This document shows, piece by piece, positions 54,580 to 63,457 of a stretch of 64,000 bases of DNA (position 1 is its first letter; each line of letters opens with the position of its first letter). The notes beneath the pieces are model-generated. The model was not told where the DNA came from, searched no databases, and worked only from the letters and a program-made list of their open reading frames with translations. The stretch covers positions 62,001-126,000 of the forward strand of contig NZ_PIPQ01000006.1 in NCBI RefSeq assembly GCF_003987015.1. The letters are read 5' to 3'. The translations under genes were made by a program, and so were the position numbers. The stretch is from Aliidiomarina taiwanensis. GTDB lineage: Bacteria > Pseudomonadota > Gammaproteobacteria > Enterobacterales > Alteromonadaceae.

Positions 54580-54828
54580 AGTATAGCAGCTTTCCATGTT
54601 GAGGGACGTTTGTAAATGGCTGGTTTGTAACGGCGTAGCGTATTGGACTGGCCCTGAGTGCGCAGTTTGCTTTGCTTCGTAAAGAACTTCACGCGCATGG
54701 CTTGTACAACGACCACATTGCGAGCCCACACCGAGTGCGGACTTTAGTTCGCGCATATTCCCACATCCATTTGCAACAGCAGCTTCTATATCCGAATCTG
54801 TTACATTTTTACATAAGCAAACGTACAT
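54580..54828 (-). CDS. bfd: Bacterioferritin-associated ferredoxin Bfd
   Basis: An 82-residue [2Fe-2S] protein that donates electrons to bacterioferritin heme to release iron. The cluster cysteines are in YVCLCKNVTD and GSQCGRCT (CxC...CxxC). ATG 54828 follows GAGGAG by five bases and gives the standard MYVCLC start. The tail after residue 60 (HSGPVQYATPLQTSH and on) is longer than usual and not obviously conserved; the stop is about 31 bases before bfr, and the end coordinate could be off by one codon. It lies just upstream of the two bacterioferritin genes. Confidence 0.9.
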
Positions 54829-54861
54829 AAGCACTCCTCAACCATATGCCTTTATTATAAA

Positions 54862-54882
54862 TGCAAATAGGAATGGTTATCA
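54862..54882 (-). promoter_or_regulatory. Possible Fur box upstream of bfd
   Basis: On the minus strand this reads TGATAACCATTCCTATTTGC and on, agreeing with the 19-bp Fur consensus at about 11 of 19 positions. It lies 34 bases before the bfd start. Bfd is iron-repressed in several bacteria. Much weaker than the box before fbpA. Confidence 0.4.
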
Positions 54883-54904
54883 AGTGCAACATGCGCTTTT
54901 TGAT

Positions 54905-54937
54905 AGCGGGCTAGATCAGTTAAAGATCTAGCCCGCT
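54905..54937. other. Perfect 13-bp hairpin without T tract
   Basis: AGCGGGCTAGATC (54905-54917), loop AGTTAAA, GATCTAGCCCGCT (54925-54937). Neither side has the T run of an intrinsic terminator. It lies 77 bases upstream of bfd, on the outer side of the promoter region. Purpose unknown. Confidence 0.55.
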
Positions 54938-55153
54938 GCGCATCCCTTCGCAGACAGCTTTGCGTCCATGCAAACTGCTAAAAAAAGTATCTTAATTGCT
55001 TATATCCTACTAAGTATGACCATCCATAGTCTCAATCAAGATGATTACAAAATAGACGATGCGTATAGAAATGCTAGTCCATGCAGGAGATTAAGCTTTA
55101 GCTTACAATTATTGTTATAAGCCCTAGAAGATTCAGATGGGAACTGTAAAACG

Positions 55154-55180
55154 AAAAAACCCGCTATAAAGCGGGTTTTT
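55154..55180 (-). terminator. Terminator of tRNA-Ser
   Basis: AAAAAACCCGC (55154-55164) pairs with GCGGGTTTTT (55171-55180); read on the minus strand it ends in a T run 8 bases after the tRNA CCA. Confidence 0.85.
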
Positions 55181-55187
55181 GAAATAC

Positions 55188-55278
55188 TGGCGGATAGGGA
55201 GGGATTTGAACCCTCGATACGCTATGAACGTATACACGCTTTCCAGGCGTGCTCCTTCAGCCACTCGGACACCTATCC
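55188..55278 (-). tRNA. tRNA-Ser (GGA)
   Basis: A 91-base tRNA with a long variable arm typical of serine. Acceptor GGATAGG (5' end at 55278) pairs with CCTATCC, anticodon GGA in CTGGAAA, T-arm GGGTTCAAATCCC, discriminator G, encoded CCA at 55188-55190. Confidence 0.96.
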
Positions 55279-55289
55279 AATAGGGCGCT

Positions 55290-55318
55290 ATATTAGTTAA
55301 ATCAGGCGCTTTAAGCAA
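55290..55318 (-). promoter_or_regulatory. Promoter of tRNA-Ser
   Basis: On the minus strand TTGCTT (55313-55318) and TAATAT (55290-55295) are spaced by 17 bases, followed by a GC-rich discriminator AGCGCCC and then the tRNA after 11 bases in all. Confidence 0.5.
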
Positions 55319-55354
55319 GAGAAAGAGCTGACTTCAAACCCATATGCTTACAAT

Positions 55355-55579
55355 TCACTCACTTTTCGCTAAACGCTGTGAAACTCGCTGCGATAACAGT
55401 TGAATTTGTTGTCCACCGAGTAGAACTAAAATCAAAGCAATTGGCCAAGCAATAGCGAATGACACAATCCAACGTTGAAAGAAACCACTCGAAACACCGG
55501 TGTTAATAGCAGTAATTAACACGGTCATGAAAAGTGACATATACAAAGACATGAATACTGGAAATACAAATCGTTTCAT
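55355..55579 (-). CDS. DUF2798 small membrane protein
   Basis: A 74-residue protein with two membrane helices (about 5-24 and 39-58). The pattern FPVFMSLYMSLFMTVLITAINTG followed by WIVSFAIAWPIALILV matches DUF2798, a family of unknown function. It begins 8 bases after the transporter stop with GAGG upstream, so it belongs to the same transcript. ATG 55579 is preferred over 55591, which overlaps the transporter end. Confidence 0.75.
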   Translation of the reverse strand: MKRFVFPVFMSLYMSLFMTVLITAINTGVSSGFFQRWIVSFAIAWPIALILVLLGGQQIQLLSQRVSQRLAKSE

Positions 55580-55587
55580 TTTTAACC

Positions 55588-57003
55588 TCATACAATAAAA
55601 AGAACAACAGCAGCACTAACAGCTGCCATTAAAATATTTAACACAAAGCCTTCTTTTGCCATTTCTTTAATAGTTATTCTGTTCGATGAAAACACAATAG
55701 AATTGGGTGGAGTCGCAATTGGTAAGCAAAAAGCACAGCTACAAGCAATAACTGCTGGAATCATGAGAACTTCGATTGGTAGTTCCGCAGCAGCAGCTAT
55801 GGCAGCTAGTATCGGCATTAGTAAAGTTGCTGTCGCTGTATTTGAAGTCACTTCGGTTAAGAATGACACGCTTAAACCAATCAGAAAAACTAAGAGCCAT
55901 AATGGTAACTGAGTGAAGCTTGCTAGGGCTGCCCCCATAATTTCACTTAAACCACTAGCCATAACCCCCTCAGCCATGCACATCCCACCAGCGAAAAGGA
56001 GGAGAATCCCCCAAGGGATGTCCACTGCTTGGTCCCAATTTAAAAGACGCTGTCCCTTACCATTTGATATAATGAACATGGCTAAAACCCCCATAAGAGC
56101 GATGGTTGAGTCACCAACTCCTGGTAAACTAAACCAGCCTGTCCAACCACCCAAAGGCTCCGTACGTAACACCCACAAAAGAACAACCGCACCAAACACA
56201 CTTAATACACGCCGTTCTTGCGAGCTCATAGTGTCGGGTTTGGGCAAAGCTATGGGCGTGGACAAACTAACCCCACGGGTTAACCACCAGCCAATAAGTG
56301 GCAACCCTATTAAAGTGATTGGGAAGCCAACTCCCATCCAGCGTGTAAAGCCAAAGCTATCACCAGTATAATTTTCATATACAGAAGCAAAAATTAGATT
56401 TGGTGGTGAGCCTATCAGCGTAGCTATACCACCAAGAGATGCAGAGTAAGCCAAACCTAACAGCAAAGCTCGCTGAAACTGGCGTTGCTCAGAGACCTCG
56501 GCAAGAGCTAGTGCCACAGGCAAAAGCGCTAATACCGCTGCTGTATTTGAAATCCACATGGACAAAACTGCGGATGCTACCATAAAAGCCAAGATAATAA
56601 GCTTACCATTTGATGCACCAATCAAACTCACCATATTTAAAGCTAAACGTCGATGTACGCCACTCACTTCAACAGCTTTAGCCAGCATAAACGCCGCCAT
56701 AAATAAAACAATGATATGGTCGCCTAGAGCAGTACTAGCCTCCTTATAATCAAGAATGCCGCCTAGTGGTGTCAGTACAAATGGCAATAATGAAGTAATA
56801 GCCAACGGTAAAGCTTCTGTAATCCACCACCAACCCACCCAAATTACTGTTGCTAACATCCATGCTGCAGCAATAGGCATCCCAAGTGTCTTTGCTATAC
56901 CTAATGAAATAACGGCTACAAGAGGGCCAAGCACGAGATGCGCTGACTTAAGGAGAGTTCCTGCTGCGGGTTCGCCAGCTCGGCGAGGGCGTCGACTAAG
57001 CAT
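55588..57003 (-). CDS. DASS/SLC13 family anion transporter
   Basis: A 471-residue Na+-coupled dicarboxylate/sulfate-type transporter with about 11-12 membrane segments and two re-entrant hairpins. The substrate motifs SNTAAVL (near residue 155) and TSNTATATLL (near 395) are the paired SNT signatures of the family, and IATPPNSIVFS lies near the C-terminus. Substrate (succinate, citrate, sulfate) is not readable. The arginine-rich N-terminus precedes the first helix. ATG 57003 lacks a clear ribosome binding site; TTG 57012 is an alternative. Confidence 0.88.
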   Translation of the reverse strand: MLSRRPRRAGEPAAGTLLKSAHLVLGPLVAVISLGIAKTLGMPIAAAWMLATVIWVGWWWITEALPLAITSLLPFVLTPLGGILDYKEASTALGDHIIVLFMAAFMLAKAVEVSGVHRRLALNMVSLIGASNGKLIILAFMVASAVLSMWISNTAAVLALLPVALALAEVSEQRQFQRALLLGLAYSASLGGIATLIGSPPNLIFASVYENYTGDSFGFTRWMGVGFPITLIGLPLIGWWLTRGVSLSTPIALPKPDTMSSQERRVLSVFGAVVLLWVLRTEPLGGWTGWFSLPGVGDSTIALMGVLAMFIISNGKGQRLLNWDQAVDIPWGILLLFAGGMCMAEGVMASGLSEIMGAALASFTQLPLWLLVFLIGLSVSFLTEVTSNTATATLLMPILAAIAAAAELPIEVLMIPAVIACSCAFCLPIATPPNSIVFSSNRITIKEMAKEGFVLNILMAAVSAAVVLFIV

Positions 57004-57073
57004 AAATACCAAAGAAAATTAGAAAGTGCTAATATAATACAAAAGAACACAGGGCTTCGCCAGTGCATTATAG

Positions 57074-57922
57074 TTATGGTGGAGTTAGTAGTTGACTGTA
57101 GCCTTGTTTGAAGCTTGGATATGTAAACTCAAAGCCTAAAGACTTTAGCTTATCATTAGAAATTCGCTTACTTCCGCGGGCCGGTATTGAGCTTGTCTTT
57201 TGTTTGGATTCAACACTGATACCCAATTGCTCCGCGAGCCACAATACTACATCTCGCTGAGCTACAGGTGTATCATCCGATAAATGAAGAATCTCCATTC
57301 CAGTGACTTGTTGGCGTTGCATTAGCAGGTTGATAGCTCTGGCAATATCATCCGCATGGATCCGATTTGTCCAGCCTTGATGAAGCTTAAATTGCCCTGT
57401 GCGGACCGAGTCTATCAAACGTGTACGTCCAGGACCATATATACCTGAGCACCGCATTATATACCCAGTGTAACCACTGGCTAGCAATGCTTGTTCACAA
57501 GCCAACAGGACCATGCCAGAAAAGCCAGATGGGTTCGGCTGAGTTTCTTCGTTAACCCAGTCGCCCCCAGCGTCGCCAAAGACGCTCGTGCTCGATACAA
57601 AGTAAATCTGGGGATGATAGTTCTGCAAGGCGGATAGCGCCTTTAATAACGCTTGAACAGGCTCTAAATAGCCTTGCCGGTAGCCCTCTTCAGTAAAGTC
57701 TGTAGGGATCATGGAAATAATGATGGTGTCAGGCTTTTGCAAAAGCCAGCGGCGCCATGCTTCTACTTCGCGCCCATCACCTTGTACAAAACTTAATGAC
57801 TCAGCGCCAGGATCAAGAACGGGGCTACGACGAGCCCCGATCACTGAATATCCGCTTGCGATAAGCAAGGGCGCTGTGCGCTGGGCGATATCACCAAATC
57901 CAACCCACAACACAGAAGACAT
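57074..57922 (-). CDS. YeeZ-like NAD(P)-binding SDR family protein
   Basis: A 282-residue extended short-chain dehydrogenase homologue. The nucleotide motif is degenerate (VGFGDIAQRTAPLL near residue 7), followed by SSTSVFGDAGGDWVNEET and IMRCSGIYGPGRTRL, where the usual YxxxK is not evident. This matches the YeeZ group of epimerase-like proteins of unknown substrate. It starts 5 bases after nadA, suggesting co-transcription. Confidence 0.82.
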   Translation of the reverse strand: MSSVLWVGFGDIAQRTAPLLIASGYSVIGARRSPVLDPGAESLSFVQGDGREVEAWRRWLLQKPDTIIISMIPTDFTEEGYRQGYLEPVQALLKALSALQNYHPQIYFVSSTSVFGDAGGDWVNEETQPNPSGFSGMVLLACEQALLASGYTGYIMRCSGIYGPGRTRLIDSVRTGQFKLHQGWTNRIHADDIARAINLLMQRQQVTGMEILHLSDDTPVAQRDVVLWLAEQLGISVESKQKTSSIPARGSKRISNDKLKSLGFEFTYPSFKQGYSQLLTPP

Positions 57923-57927
57923 ATAGA

Positions 57928-58962
57928 TTACTTCACCGAGAAGTTCAGCATACGGTCGAGAGGTTTTAATGCCTTCTCTGCTAACGCTGCATCTACATGA
58001 ATCTCATGTGCTTTACCGTCACTGCTTAACGCCTGTTCGATGGCCGCTAAACCATTCATGGCCATCCAAGGGCAGTGTGCACAACTGCGACATGTTGCTC
58101 CGTCGCCACCTGTTGGTGCTTCAAGGAATGTTTTTTCCGGCGACAATTGCTGCATTTTATAGAAAATGCCTTTGTCGGTAGCAACAATGAATTTCTCGTG
58201 CGGTAGTTCCTGGCTCGCTTTAATCAGCTGTGACGTTGAGCCCACAGCATCTGCTAACTCAACAATAGCCGCCGGCGACTCTGGGTGAACCAATACTGCC
58301 GCATCAGGATGCTGTTCTTTCAGCTGTACTAGCGCACGAGATTTAAATTCGTCATGCACAATACAAGCTGCATCCCAAAGGACCATATCAGCCCCTGTTT
58401 GCTTATTTATATAGTCACCTAGATGTTTATCTGGTGCCCAGAGAATTTTCTCGCCCTGGCTGTCCAAGTGTTCTACAACATCAAGCGCAATACTTGACGT
58501 AACAACCCAGTCTGCACGCGCTTTTACGGCAGCAGAGGTGTTTGCATACACAACAACGGTGTGCTCTGGGTGCTTATCGCAAAATGCGGAAAACTCTTCT
58601 GGCGGACAACCTAAGTCAAGTGAACAGGTTGCCTCAAGTGTTGGCATAAGAACACGCTTGTTGGGTGTTAAAATCTTGGCGGTTTCGCCCATAAATTTCA
58701 CACCAGCTACAATCAAGGTGTCTGCTTCATGTTGTGCGCCGAACCGAGCCATTTCAAGTGAGTCAGCAACACAACCACCCGTCTCTTCGGCTAAGGCCTG
58801 AATTTCTGGGTCTGTATAGTAATGCGCAACAAGCACTGCGTTGTGCTCTTTTAGAAGCGCTTTTATACGCTCACGCGCGGCTAGTTTCTCCGCATCTGAC
58901 AAAGGGGCAGGTTTTGGAGGAAACTCGAACTCAAACGTATTAATAAACTGTGATTGTTCCAT
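57928..58962 (-). CDS. nadA: Quinolinate synthase NadA
   Basis: Condenses iminoaspartate with dihydroxyacetone phosphate to quinolinate in NAD synthesis, using an oxygen-labile [4Fe-4S] cluster. The 344-residue protein has [33 protein letters not shown] and the C-terminal [14 protein letters not shown]. coli NadA is 347 residues. ATG 58962 begins MEQSQF; a longer frame to 58986 adds eight residues. nadB is not in this window. Confidence 0.95.
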   Translation of the reverse strand: MEQSQFINTFEFEFPPKPAPLSDAEKLAARERIKALLKEHNAVLVAHYYTDPEIQALAEETGGCVADSLEMARFGAQHEADTLIVAGVKFMGETAKILTPNKRVLMPTLEATCSLDLGCPPEEFSAFCDKHPEHTVVVYANTSAAVKARADWVVTSSIALDVVEHLDSQGEKILWAPDKHLGDYINKQTGADMVLWDAACIVHDEFKSRALVQLKEQHPDAAVLVHPESPAAIVELADAVGSTSQLIKASQELPHEKFIVATDKGIFYKMQQLSPEKTFLEAPTGGDGATCRSCAHCPWMAMNGLAAIEQALSSDGKAHEIHVDAALAEKALKPLDRMLNFSVK

Positions 58963-59059
58963 AAAATTCCGACCAGTTAACTTCAATGAGCCACATGGCT
59001 AAGATGAATTTGTATTATACCGTGAATAAACGTGAGGCGCACTTTGATTCTTGCGAGGT

Positions 59060-59135
59060 TGGTGGGTCGTGCTGGATTCGAACCAGCGACCAATTGATTA
59101 AAAGTCAACTGCTCTACCAACTGAGCTAACGACCC
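59060..59135 (-). tRNA. tRNA-Lys (TTT), second copy in transcription order
   Basis: A 76-base tRNA: acceptor GGGTCGT (5' end at 59135), anticodon TTT in CTTTTAA, T-arm CTGGTTCGAATCCAG, encoded CCA at 59060-59062. It is identical to the copy at 59157-59232. The leader and the 3' CCA plus trailer are complementary (59134-59140 with 59056-59062). Confidence 0.96.
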
Positions 59136-59156
59136 AACCTAAGGTGAGTTTGGAAG

Positions 59157-59232
59157 TGGTGGGTCGTGCTGGATTCGAACCAGCGACCAATTGATTAAAA
59201 GTCAACTGCTCTACCAACTGAGCTAACGACCC
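59157..59232 (-). tRNA. tRNA-Lys (TTT), first copy in transcription order
   Basis: Same 76-base sequence as the downstream copy, 97 bases away, with encoded CCA at 59157-59159. Leader and CCA plus trailer pair over at least 10 bp (59231-59240 with 59150-59159), using different bases from the other copy. Confidence 0.96.
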
Positions 59233-59411
59233 ACTTCCAAATTTGCTGCGTGTATTACCACTGGGCAACGGCGGCATAGTTTACTGAAAAAGCTGACTCA
59301 TGCAACATAAATTATCGCAAAACTGCACTTTTTTTTCGACTTTCACACCAATCGCACACATTCTAAGCAGTTAGTAGAAAATACCAACAGCAAGCAACTT
59401 TATATTAACAC

Positions 59412-60140
59412 TCAATTGCTTAGTGACTGTAACTGACGCGTAGCCATTCCTGACTCTGTTGAATTCGGGTATTCACGATTCACTTGTTCAAAAAAACGTC
59501 TTGCAGCTGTGCTGTTCCCTTCTAAAGCAGCAATCATACCAAGCTTCAAAATACAGTCAGCTCGTTTTGTTGAGTCTGCATGATTCGAGACGACAGTACT
59601 AAAGTGGCTTTTTGCTTCGGTATAGTTCTGCTGAACATAGAAGAGTTGCCCTAACCAGTAATGGGCATTTCCAACATATTCGGAGTTTGGATTATTTGCT
59701 ATGTAACGTTGGAACTCCGGTATGGCTTGATCATAACGTTTTTCTTCAAGCACCAGTCGTATCGCGCGGTCGTAGCCAGTTTCTGCATTGCTTGTGTCTG
59801 CATTAAAAACGTCAGCTTCATCGTACCTAGCGCTATCCATGCCCGTTGATTGAGGCTCTGCAAGCCTACGCTCAATCTCTTGGTAAAGATCGCGCTGACG
59901 CTCTAATATTTGCTCAAGCTGGTTTGCATGACTTTCGGTAATGCCACGAAGCTCACTCACTTCACGCTGCAAGCTATTAAGTTGCTGCAAAATACGTGCT
60001 TGCCCTGCCTGGCGTGCTTCAAATGCCCTCTCTAAGCGATCAACTCGCTGCGCAACAGACTCTGCCTGGCTGTAAGCATTTGTTGATGCCAAACAACCAA
60101 GTGTGAAAGCGAGTGCGGTAACCGTTACCTTAAGTTTCAT
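59412..60140 (-). CDS. cpoB: Tol-Pal system protein CpoB (YbgF)
   Basis: A 242-residue periplasmic protein that coordinates peptidoglycan synthesis with outer membrane constriction. It has a signal peptide (cleavage near residue 24, AYS-Q), an N-terminal coiled coil for trimerisation (about 28-90, QRVDRLERAFEARQAGQ and on), and a C-terminal TPR domain (YDRAIRLVLEEKRYDQAIPEF, YWLGQLFYVQQNYTEAKSHF). Last gene of the tol-pal cluster; E. coli CpoB is 263 residues. Confidence 0.93.
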   Translation of the reverse strand: MKLKVTVTALAFTLGCLASTNAYSQAESVAQRVDRLERAFEARQAGQARILQQLNSLQREVSELRGITESHANQLEQILERQRDLYQEIERRLAEPQSTGMDSARYDEADVFNADTSNAETGYDRAIRLVLEEKRYDQAIPEFQRYIANNPNSEYVGNAHYWLGQLFYVQQNYTEAKSHFSTVVSNHADSTKRADCILKLGMIAALEGNSTAARRFFEQVNREYPNSTESGMATRQLQSLSN

Positions 60141-60164
60141 ACTCCCAGCTCCTGCTGTTTATGT

Positions 60165-60716
60165 TTAGTATACTAATACAGCGCGTCTGTTTTGTGCCCA
60201 AGCGCGCTCATTGCTTTGACGGACAACTGGCTTCTCTTCACCGTATGAAACCATTGTCATTTGTCCTGCGCTTACACCTAAGCTCTGCAAATAGTCTACA
60301 ACCGACTTTGCACGACGCTCACCTAACGCGATGTTGTACTCAGGTGTACCACGCTCATCGGTATGCCCTTCAATAACAACTGTCATGGATGGGTTACGAA
60401 CAAGGTAATCTGCATGCGCAGCTAAAATTTCTGCGAATTCGCCACGAATACTTGCATTGTCAAAGTCAAAGTAAATCACTCTTTCTTGACGTAAGTCAGC
60501 ATAACGTTGACGTTTTTCTTCCCGCTCTTGCGCTCGCTGTTCTGCTGGCGTCAAAATACGGTCTGCAGCGCCCGTTTCTACTCCTTGGCCTTGCTGGGCT
60601 TCAGAGGTAGTTGCTGCACTTGTGCCGCTAGCATCATCAGAGGTTGAGCTACAAGCAGCCAGTGTCATTGCACTGATAGCAAGTACGGATGCTCTAACTA
60701 ATGGTGAAAACTTCAT
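60165..60716 (-). CDS. pal: Peptidoglycan-associated lipoprotein Pal
   Basis: A 183-residue outer-membrane lipoprotein that ties the outer membrane to peptidoglycan. The signal ends in LAAC (lipobox, cysteine at 22), then a flexible Ser/Thr/Gln-rich linker to residue 75, then an OmpA-like domain with VIYFDFDNASIR, GHTDERGTPEYNIALGERRAKSV and VSYGEEKPV. AAGGAA precedes the ATG. E. coli Pal is 173 residues. Confidence 0.95.
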   Translation of the reverse strand: MKFSPLVRASVLAISAMTLAACSSTSDDASGTSAATTSEAQQGQGVETGAADRILTPAEQRAQEREEKRQRYADLRQERVIYFDFDNASIRGEFAEILAAHADYLVRNPSMTVVIEGHTDERGTPEYNIALGERRAKSVVDYLQSLGVSAGQMTMVSYGEEKPVVRQSNERAWAQNRRAVLVY

Positions 60717-60777
60717 TTGGATTTCCTTTTATTTCTAGGTCAAGGGTATCAATCGAAAAGATACCATGTTTCTACAT

Positions 60778-62130
60778 TTATAGGAATGGTGACCAAGCGG
60801 GGGCTTTTACGTCGCCTGCTCGCGACGGTAAGCGCGCTTGAAAACGCCCATCCATTGATACAAGTGCCAACACCTGTTTGTTACCGTGCATCGTGCTGTA
60901 AATGATCATACTACCATTTGGCGCAATGCTTGGAGACTCATCTAAGCTGGTTTGCGTTAAAGGGTGAAAATTCCCCGTCGGAAAGTCTTGGCGAGCTATA
61001 TGGTAAGCACCGGCATCGCGGTTCACCATAACCAAGCCTTTACCATCAGGAGTGACTACCCCACCCAAGTTTGAACGCCCATTGAAAGTAATGCGGCGGA
61101 CTTTCGCTGTGTCTAAATCAACCCGGTACACTTGCGGTAAGCCACCACGCTCAGATGTGAATACTAAGGACTTGCCGTCCGGAGTCCATTTTGGCTCTGT
61201 GTCTATTCGCCAATGGTTGGTAATTTGCTTCAACTCACGTGTAGCTAGGTCCATCACATATATATCAGGGGCACCATTTTTCGACAATACCATCGCCATT
61301 TTGCTACCGTCTGGCGACCATGCGGGCGACCCATTAATACGTGGAAATGACGTCAGCTTTTCTCGCTCCGTTGTATAAATATCTTGAATATATATTTCAG
61401 ACCGTTTGTTCTCAAAGCTAACATACGCAAGTTTAGTACCGTCCGGAGACCATGCAGGGGACATCAAAGGTTCAGGAGAGCGTAATAGCACCCGTGCGTT
61501 CTCTCCATCATAATCCGACACAATCAGCTGGTATGGCCGTTCAGCACCCTTCTCTACAAATATATAAGCTACACGCGTTAAAAATGCACCGCGCTCACCC
61601 GTTAATGCTTCGTACACCACATCGGAAATACGATGAGCGTATTGTCTAAATTGTGAAGCGAGTACGACCGAGGTGCGGCCATCAAGAATATGGTCCTGTT
61701 CAGATACCAGTCCTTCATCTTCAATATATTGGCTAAGACCACCGGTAATCTGACCACGCAAAGGGTCAATCAGCTGATAACTTACTTCATAACGGCCGGC
61801 AGCAAACTGAGACACAGTCCCAACTAATACAGCCTCTACGCCTAACCGCGCCCATTCAGAGTAGTCATTGATATCTGCATCGTTCGCAGGTCGGCTTGGT
61901 AATTGCTCTATGGCGATCGGCTTAAAACGACCACTGCGAATTAAGTCGGAACTGACCACCTCAGTAAAGTTATATGGGGCTTCGCCAGCACCGGTCCACG
62001 CAAAAGGCACAATCGCAATGGGCCGCGCGCTATTGGTACCTTCGGTAATGACAATTTCGAGATCAGCTTTGCTCTCAATAGAGAACAAACTCGATACTAA
62101 TATAGCAAAAATAACAACTAAGCGTTTCAT
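60778..62130 (-). CDS. tolB: Tol-Pal system beta propeller protein TolB
   Basis: A 450-residue periplasmic protein with signal peptide (about 1-22), an N-terminal alpha/beta domain and a six-bladed WD40-like propeller whose blades repeat patterns such as [57 protein letters not shown] and [20 protein letters not shown]. It binds Pal and is released by TolA pulling. E. coli TolB is 430 residues. Confidence 0.95.
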   Translation of the reverse strand: MKRLVVIFAILVSSLFSIESKADLEIVITEGTNSARPIAIVPFAWTGAGEAPYNFTEVVSSDLIRSGRFKPIAIEQLPSRPANDADINDYSEWARLGVEAVLVGTVSQFAAGRYEVSYQLIDPLRGQITGGLSQYIEDEGLVSEQDHILDGRTSVVLASQFRQYAHRISDVVYEALTGERGAFLTRVAYIFVEKGAERPYQLIVSDYDGENARVLLRSPEPLMSPAWSPDGTKLAYVSFENKRSEIYIQDIYTTEREKLTSFPRINGSPAWSPDGSKMAMVLSKNGAPDIYVMDLATRELKQITNHWRIDTEPKWTPDGKSLVFTSERGGLPQVYRVDLDTAKVRRITFNGRSNLGGVVTPDGKGLVMVNRDAGAYHIARQDFPTGNFHPLTQTSLDESPSIAPNGSMIIYSTMHGNKQVLALVSMDGRFQARLPSRAGDVKAPAWSPFL

Positions 62131-62145
62131 GCCTACTCCACTACT

Positions 62146-63021
62146 TTATAAATTTGGTTCTACGCGTAAGGTAAAGTTACTTAGCTCACGATAAACATCA
62201 GTATCTTGCGAAACTGGTAAGCTACCGGCCCTAAGAACAGCGGCCCGAGCTGACTCACAAACAGCGCGATCGCCATCACCCATTTGGACATTCGTAACAA
62301 ACCCATCTCGGGCAATGCTTATCCGTAATACACAAGACTTTCCACTCATGGAAGGCTCAGTAAGCCAATTGCGTTGAATGGTTTGCTGTATTAACGCTTT
62401 AAACCTATCCACTTCACTATTCACTTGTCGCATGCGTTCCCGCTCGCGAGCTTGGCGCTGACGTTCAGCTTCTTCCCGCATTTGTCTTTCAAGCTCAGCT
62501 TGCTGACGGGCGGCTTCTTCTCGTCGACGCTCTTCTTCTAAACGCTGTTGACGCTCAGCTTCTAGGCGAGCTTCTTCTTCCCGTTGCTCTTGCAAGCGCC
62601 GTTCCGCTTCTTGCCTTACTCGTTCAAGACGTTCTGCTTCAGCGCGGGCTTCAGCTTCTTGCTGTGCTTTTTTCCTTTCAGCTTCTTGTGCAGCTGCTTG
62701 GGCCCTGCGCGCCTCAGCCTGCTCGCGCTCTCGGCGTTGACGTGCTTCACGTGCGCGCGCCTCTAACGCAGCAACCCGTTGTTCTTCTAGTCGTTGTGCT
62801 TCTGCGCGCTGCTGTTGTATCTTCTCTATTTGCGCTTCAACGTCAGCACTATCTATGGTAACCGCCTCAATTATTTCAATATCTGGCTCTTCACTGTCCA
62901 CTTCAAAGGTGGTTAGTTTTGGTGGGTTAAAAGTCACACTAACAATAGCTATGCCTACAATAGCCACATGTAAAATAACCGACTTAATGAGTGCAAACCG
63001 TATGCTACCTTTCGTTGCCAT
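62146..63021 (-). CDS. tolA: Cell envelope integrity protein TolA
   Basis: A 291-residue protein anchored in the inner membrane by one helix (about 11-29), with a long Glu/Arg/Gln/Ala-rich helical domain II (about 60-195) spanning the periplasm and a C-terminal domain III (SCVLRISIARDGFVTNVQMGDGDRAVCESARAAV, with paired cysteines) that contacts TolB/Pal. It is shorter than E. coli TolA (421), mostly in domain II. It starts one base after the tolR stop. Confidence 0.93.
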   Translation of the reverse strand: MATKGSIRFALIKSVILHVAIVGIAIVSVTFNPPKLTTFEVDSEEPDIEIIEAVTIDSADVEAQIEKIQQQRAEAQRLEEQRVAALEARAREARQRREREQAEARRAQAAAQEAERKKAQQEAEARAEAERLERVRQEAERRLQEQREEEARLEAERQQRLEEERRREEAARQQAELERQMREEAERQRQARERERMRQVNSEVDRFKALIQQTIQRNWLTEPSMSGKSCVLRISIARDGFVTNVQMGDGDRAVCESARAAVLRAGSLPVSQDTDVYRELSNFTLRVEPNL

Positions 63022-63022
63022 A

Positions 63023-63457
63023 CTAAGACTCCGCCGGCTCGGTCATTAAACCCACGGAAGGGACACCAGCACCTTCCAACAACACCATCAATTGAATGAC
63101 TTTCCCGTACTCTACGTTTCTGTCGCCACGCACCACAACAGGTGTTTCAGCGTTCAATTGAATATGAGCGGCAACCGCAACAGCTAGGTCTACTGGAGAC
63201 ATTTCCACAGCCGGCTTACCGTCTTCACTTAAATAGTACACACCGTCTTTATTGACAGAAGCAACGAGGGGCAATGGCTTATCATCGGAAAGTGGCTTGG
63301 CTTCCGCTTTAGGTAGCTCTACTTCGACTCCTTGGGCTAGTAAGCCAGAAGTAACCATAAAGATAATGAGTAAAACAAGCATAACGTCGATATACGGGAC
63401 GACGTTAATTTCGCTCATCGGTTTACGCTTTCGGCGTTTCACAAAAGGTTCCATCAT
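63023..63457 (-). CDS. tolR: Proton-motive-force motor component TolR
   Basis: A 144-residue inner-membrane protein of the ExbD/TolR family: one membrane helix (about 20-42) with the proton-carrying aspartate in NVVPYIDVMLVLLIIFMV, then a periplasmic domain. With TolQ it energises TolA. Two adjacent ATG codons (63457, 63454) are possible; the first overlaps the tolQ stop (TAATG). Confidence 0.95.
   Translation of the reverse strand: MMEPFVKRRKRKPMSEINVVPYIDVMLVLLIIFMVTSGLLAQGVEVELPKAEAKPLSDDKPLPLVASVNKDGVYYLSEDGKPAVEMSPVDLAVAVAAHIQLNAETPVVVRGDRNVEYGKVIQLMVLLEGAGVPSVGLMTEPAES

Larger units (their letters stand above)
54829..55187. other. 359-base gene-poor region between bfd and tRNA-Ser
   Basis: Contains the bfd promoter region, a strong hairpin at 54905-54937, the tRNA-Ser terminator and one 34-codon frame at 55017-55121 on the plus strand that has no ribosome binding site; I do not call it a gene. 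Nothing else is recognisable. Confidence 0.5.

Noticed and set aside
55017..55121. 34-codon plus-strand frame in the bfd/tRNA-Ser gap
   Set aside because: No Shine-Dalgarno sequence, no recognisable feature and chance length; kept only as a note in the intergenic entry.
55133..55318. 61-codon minus-strand frame
   Set aside because: Runs straight through tRNA-Ser and its terminator, so it is not a protein gene.
62400..62860. Low-complexity repetitive DNA
   Set aside because: This is the Glu/Arg/Gln-rich helical domain of TolA and is explained by the protein.
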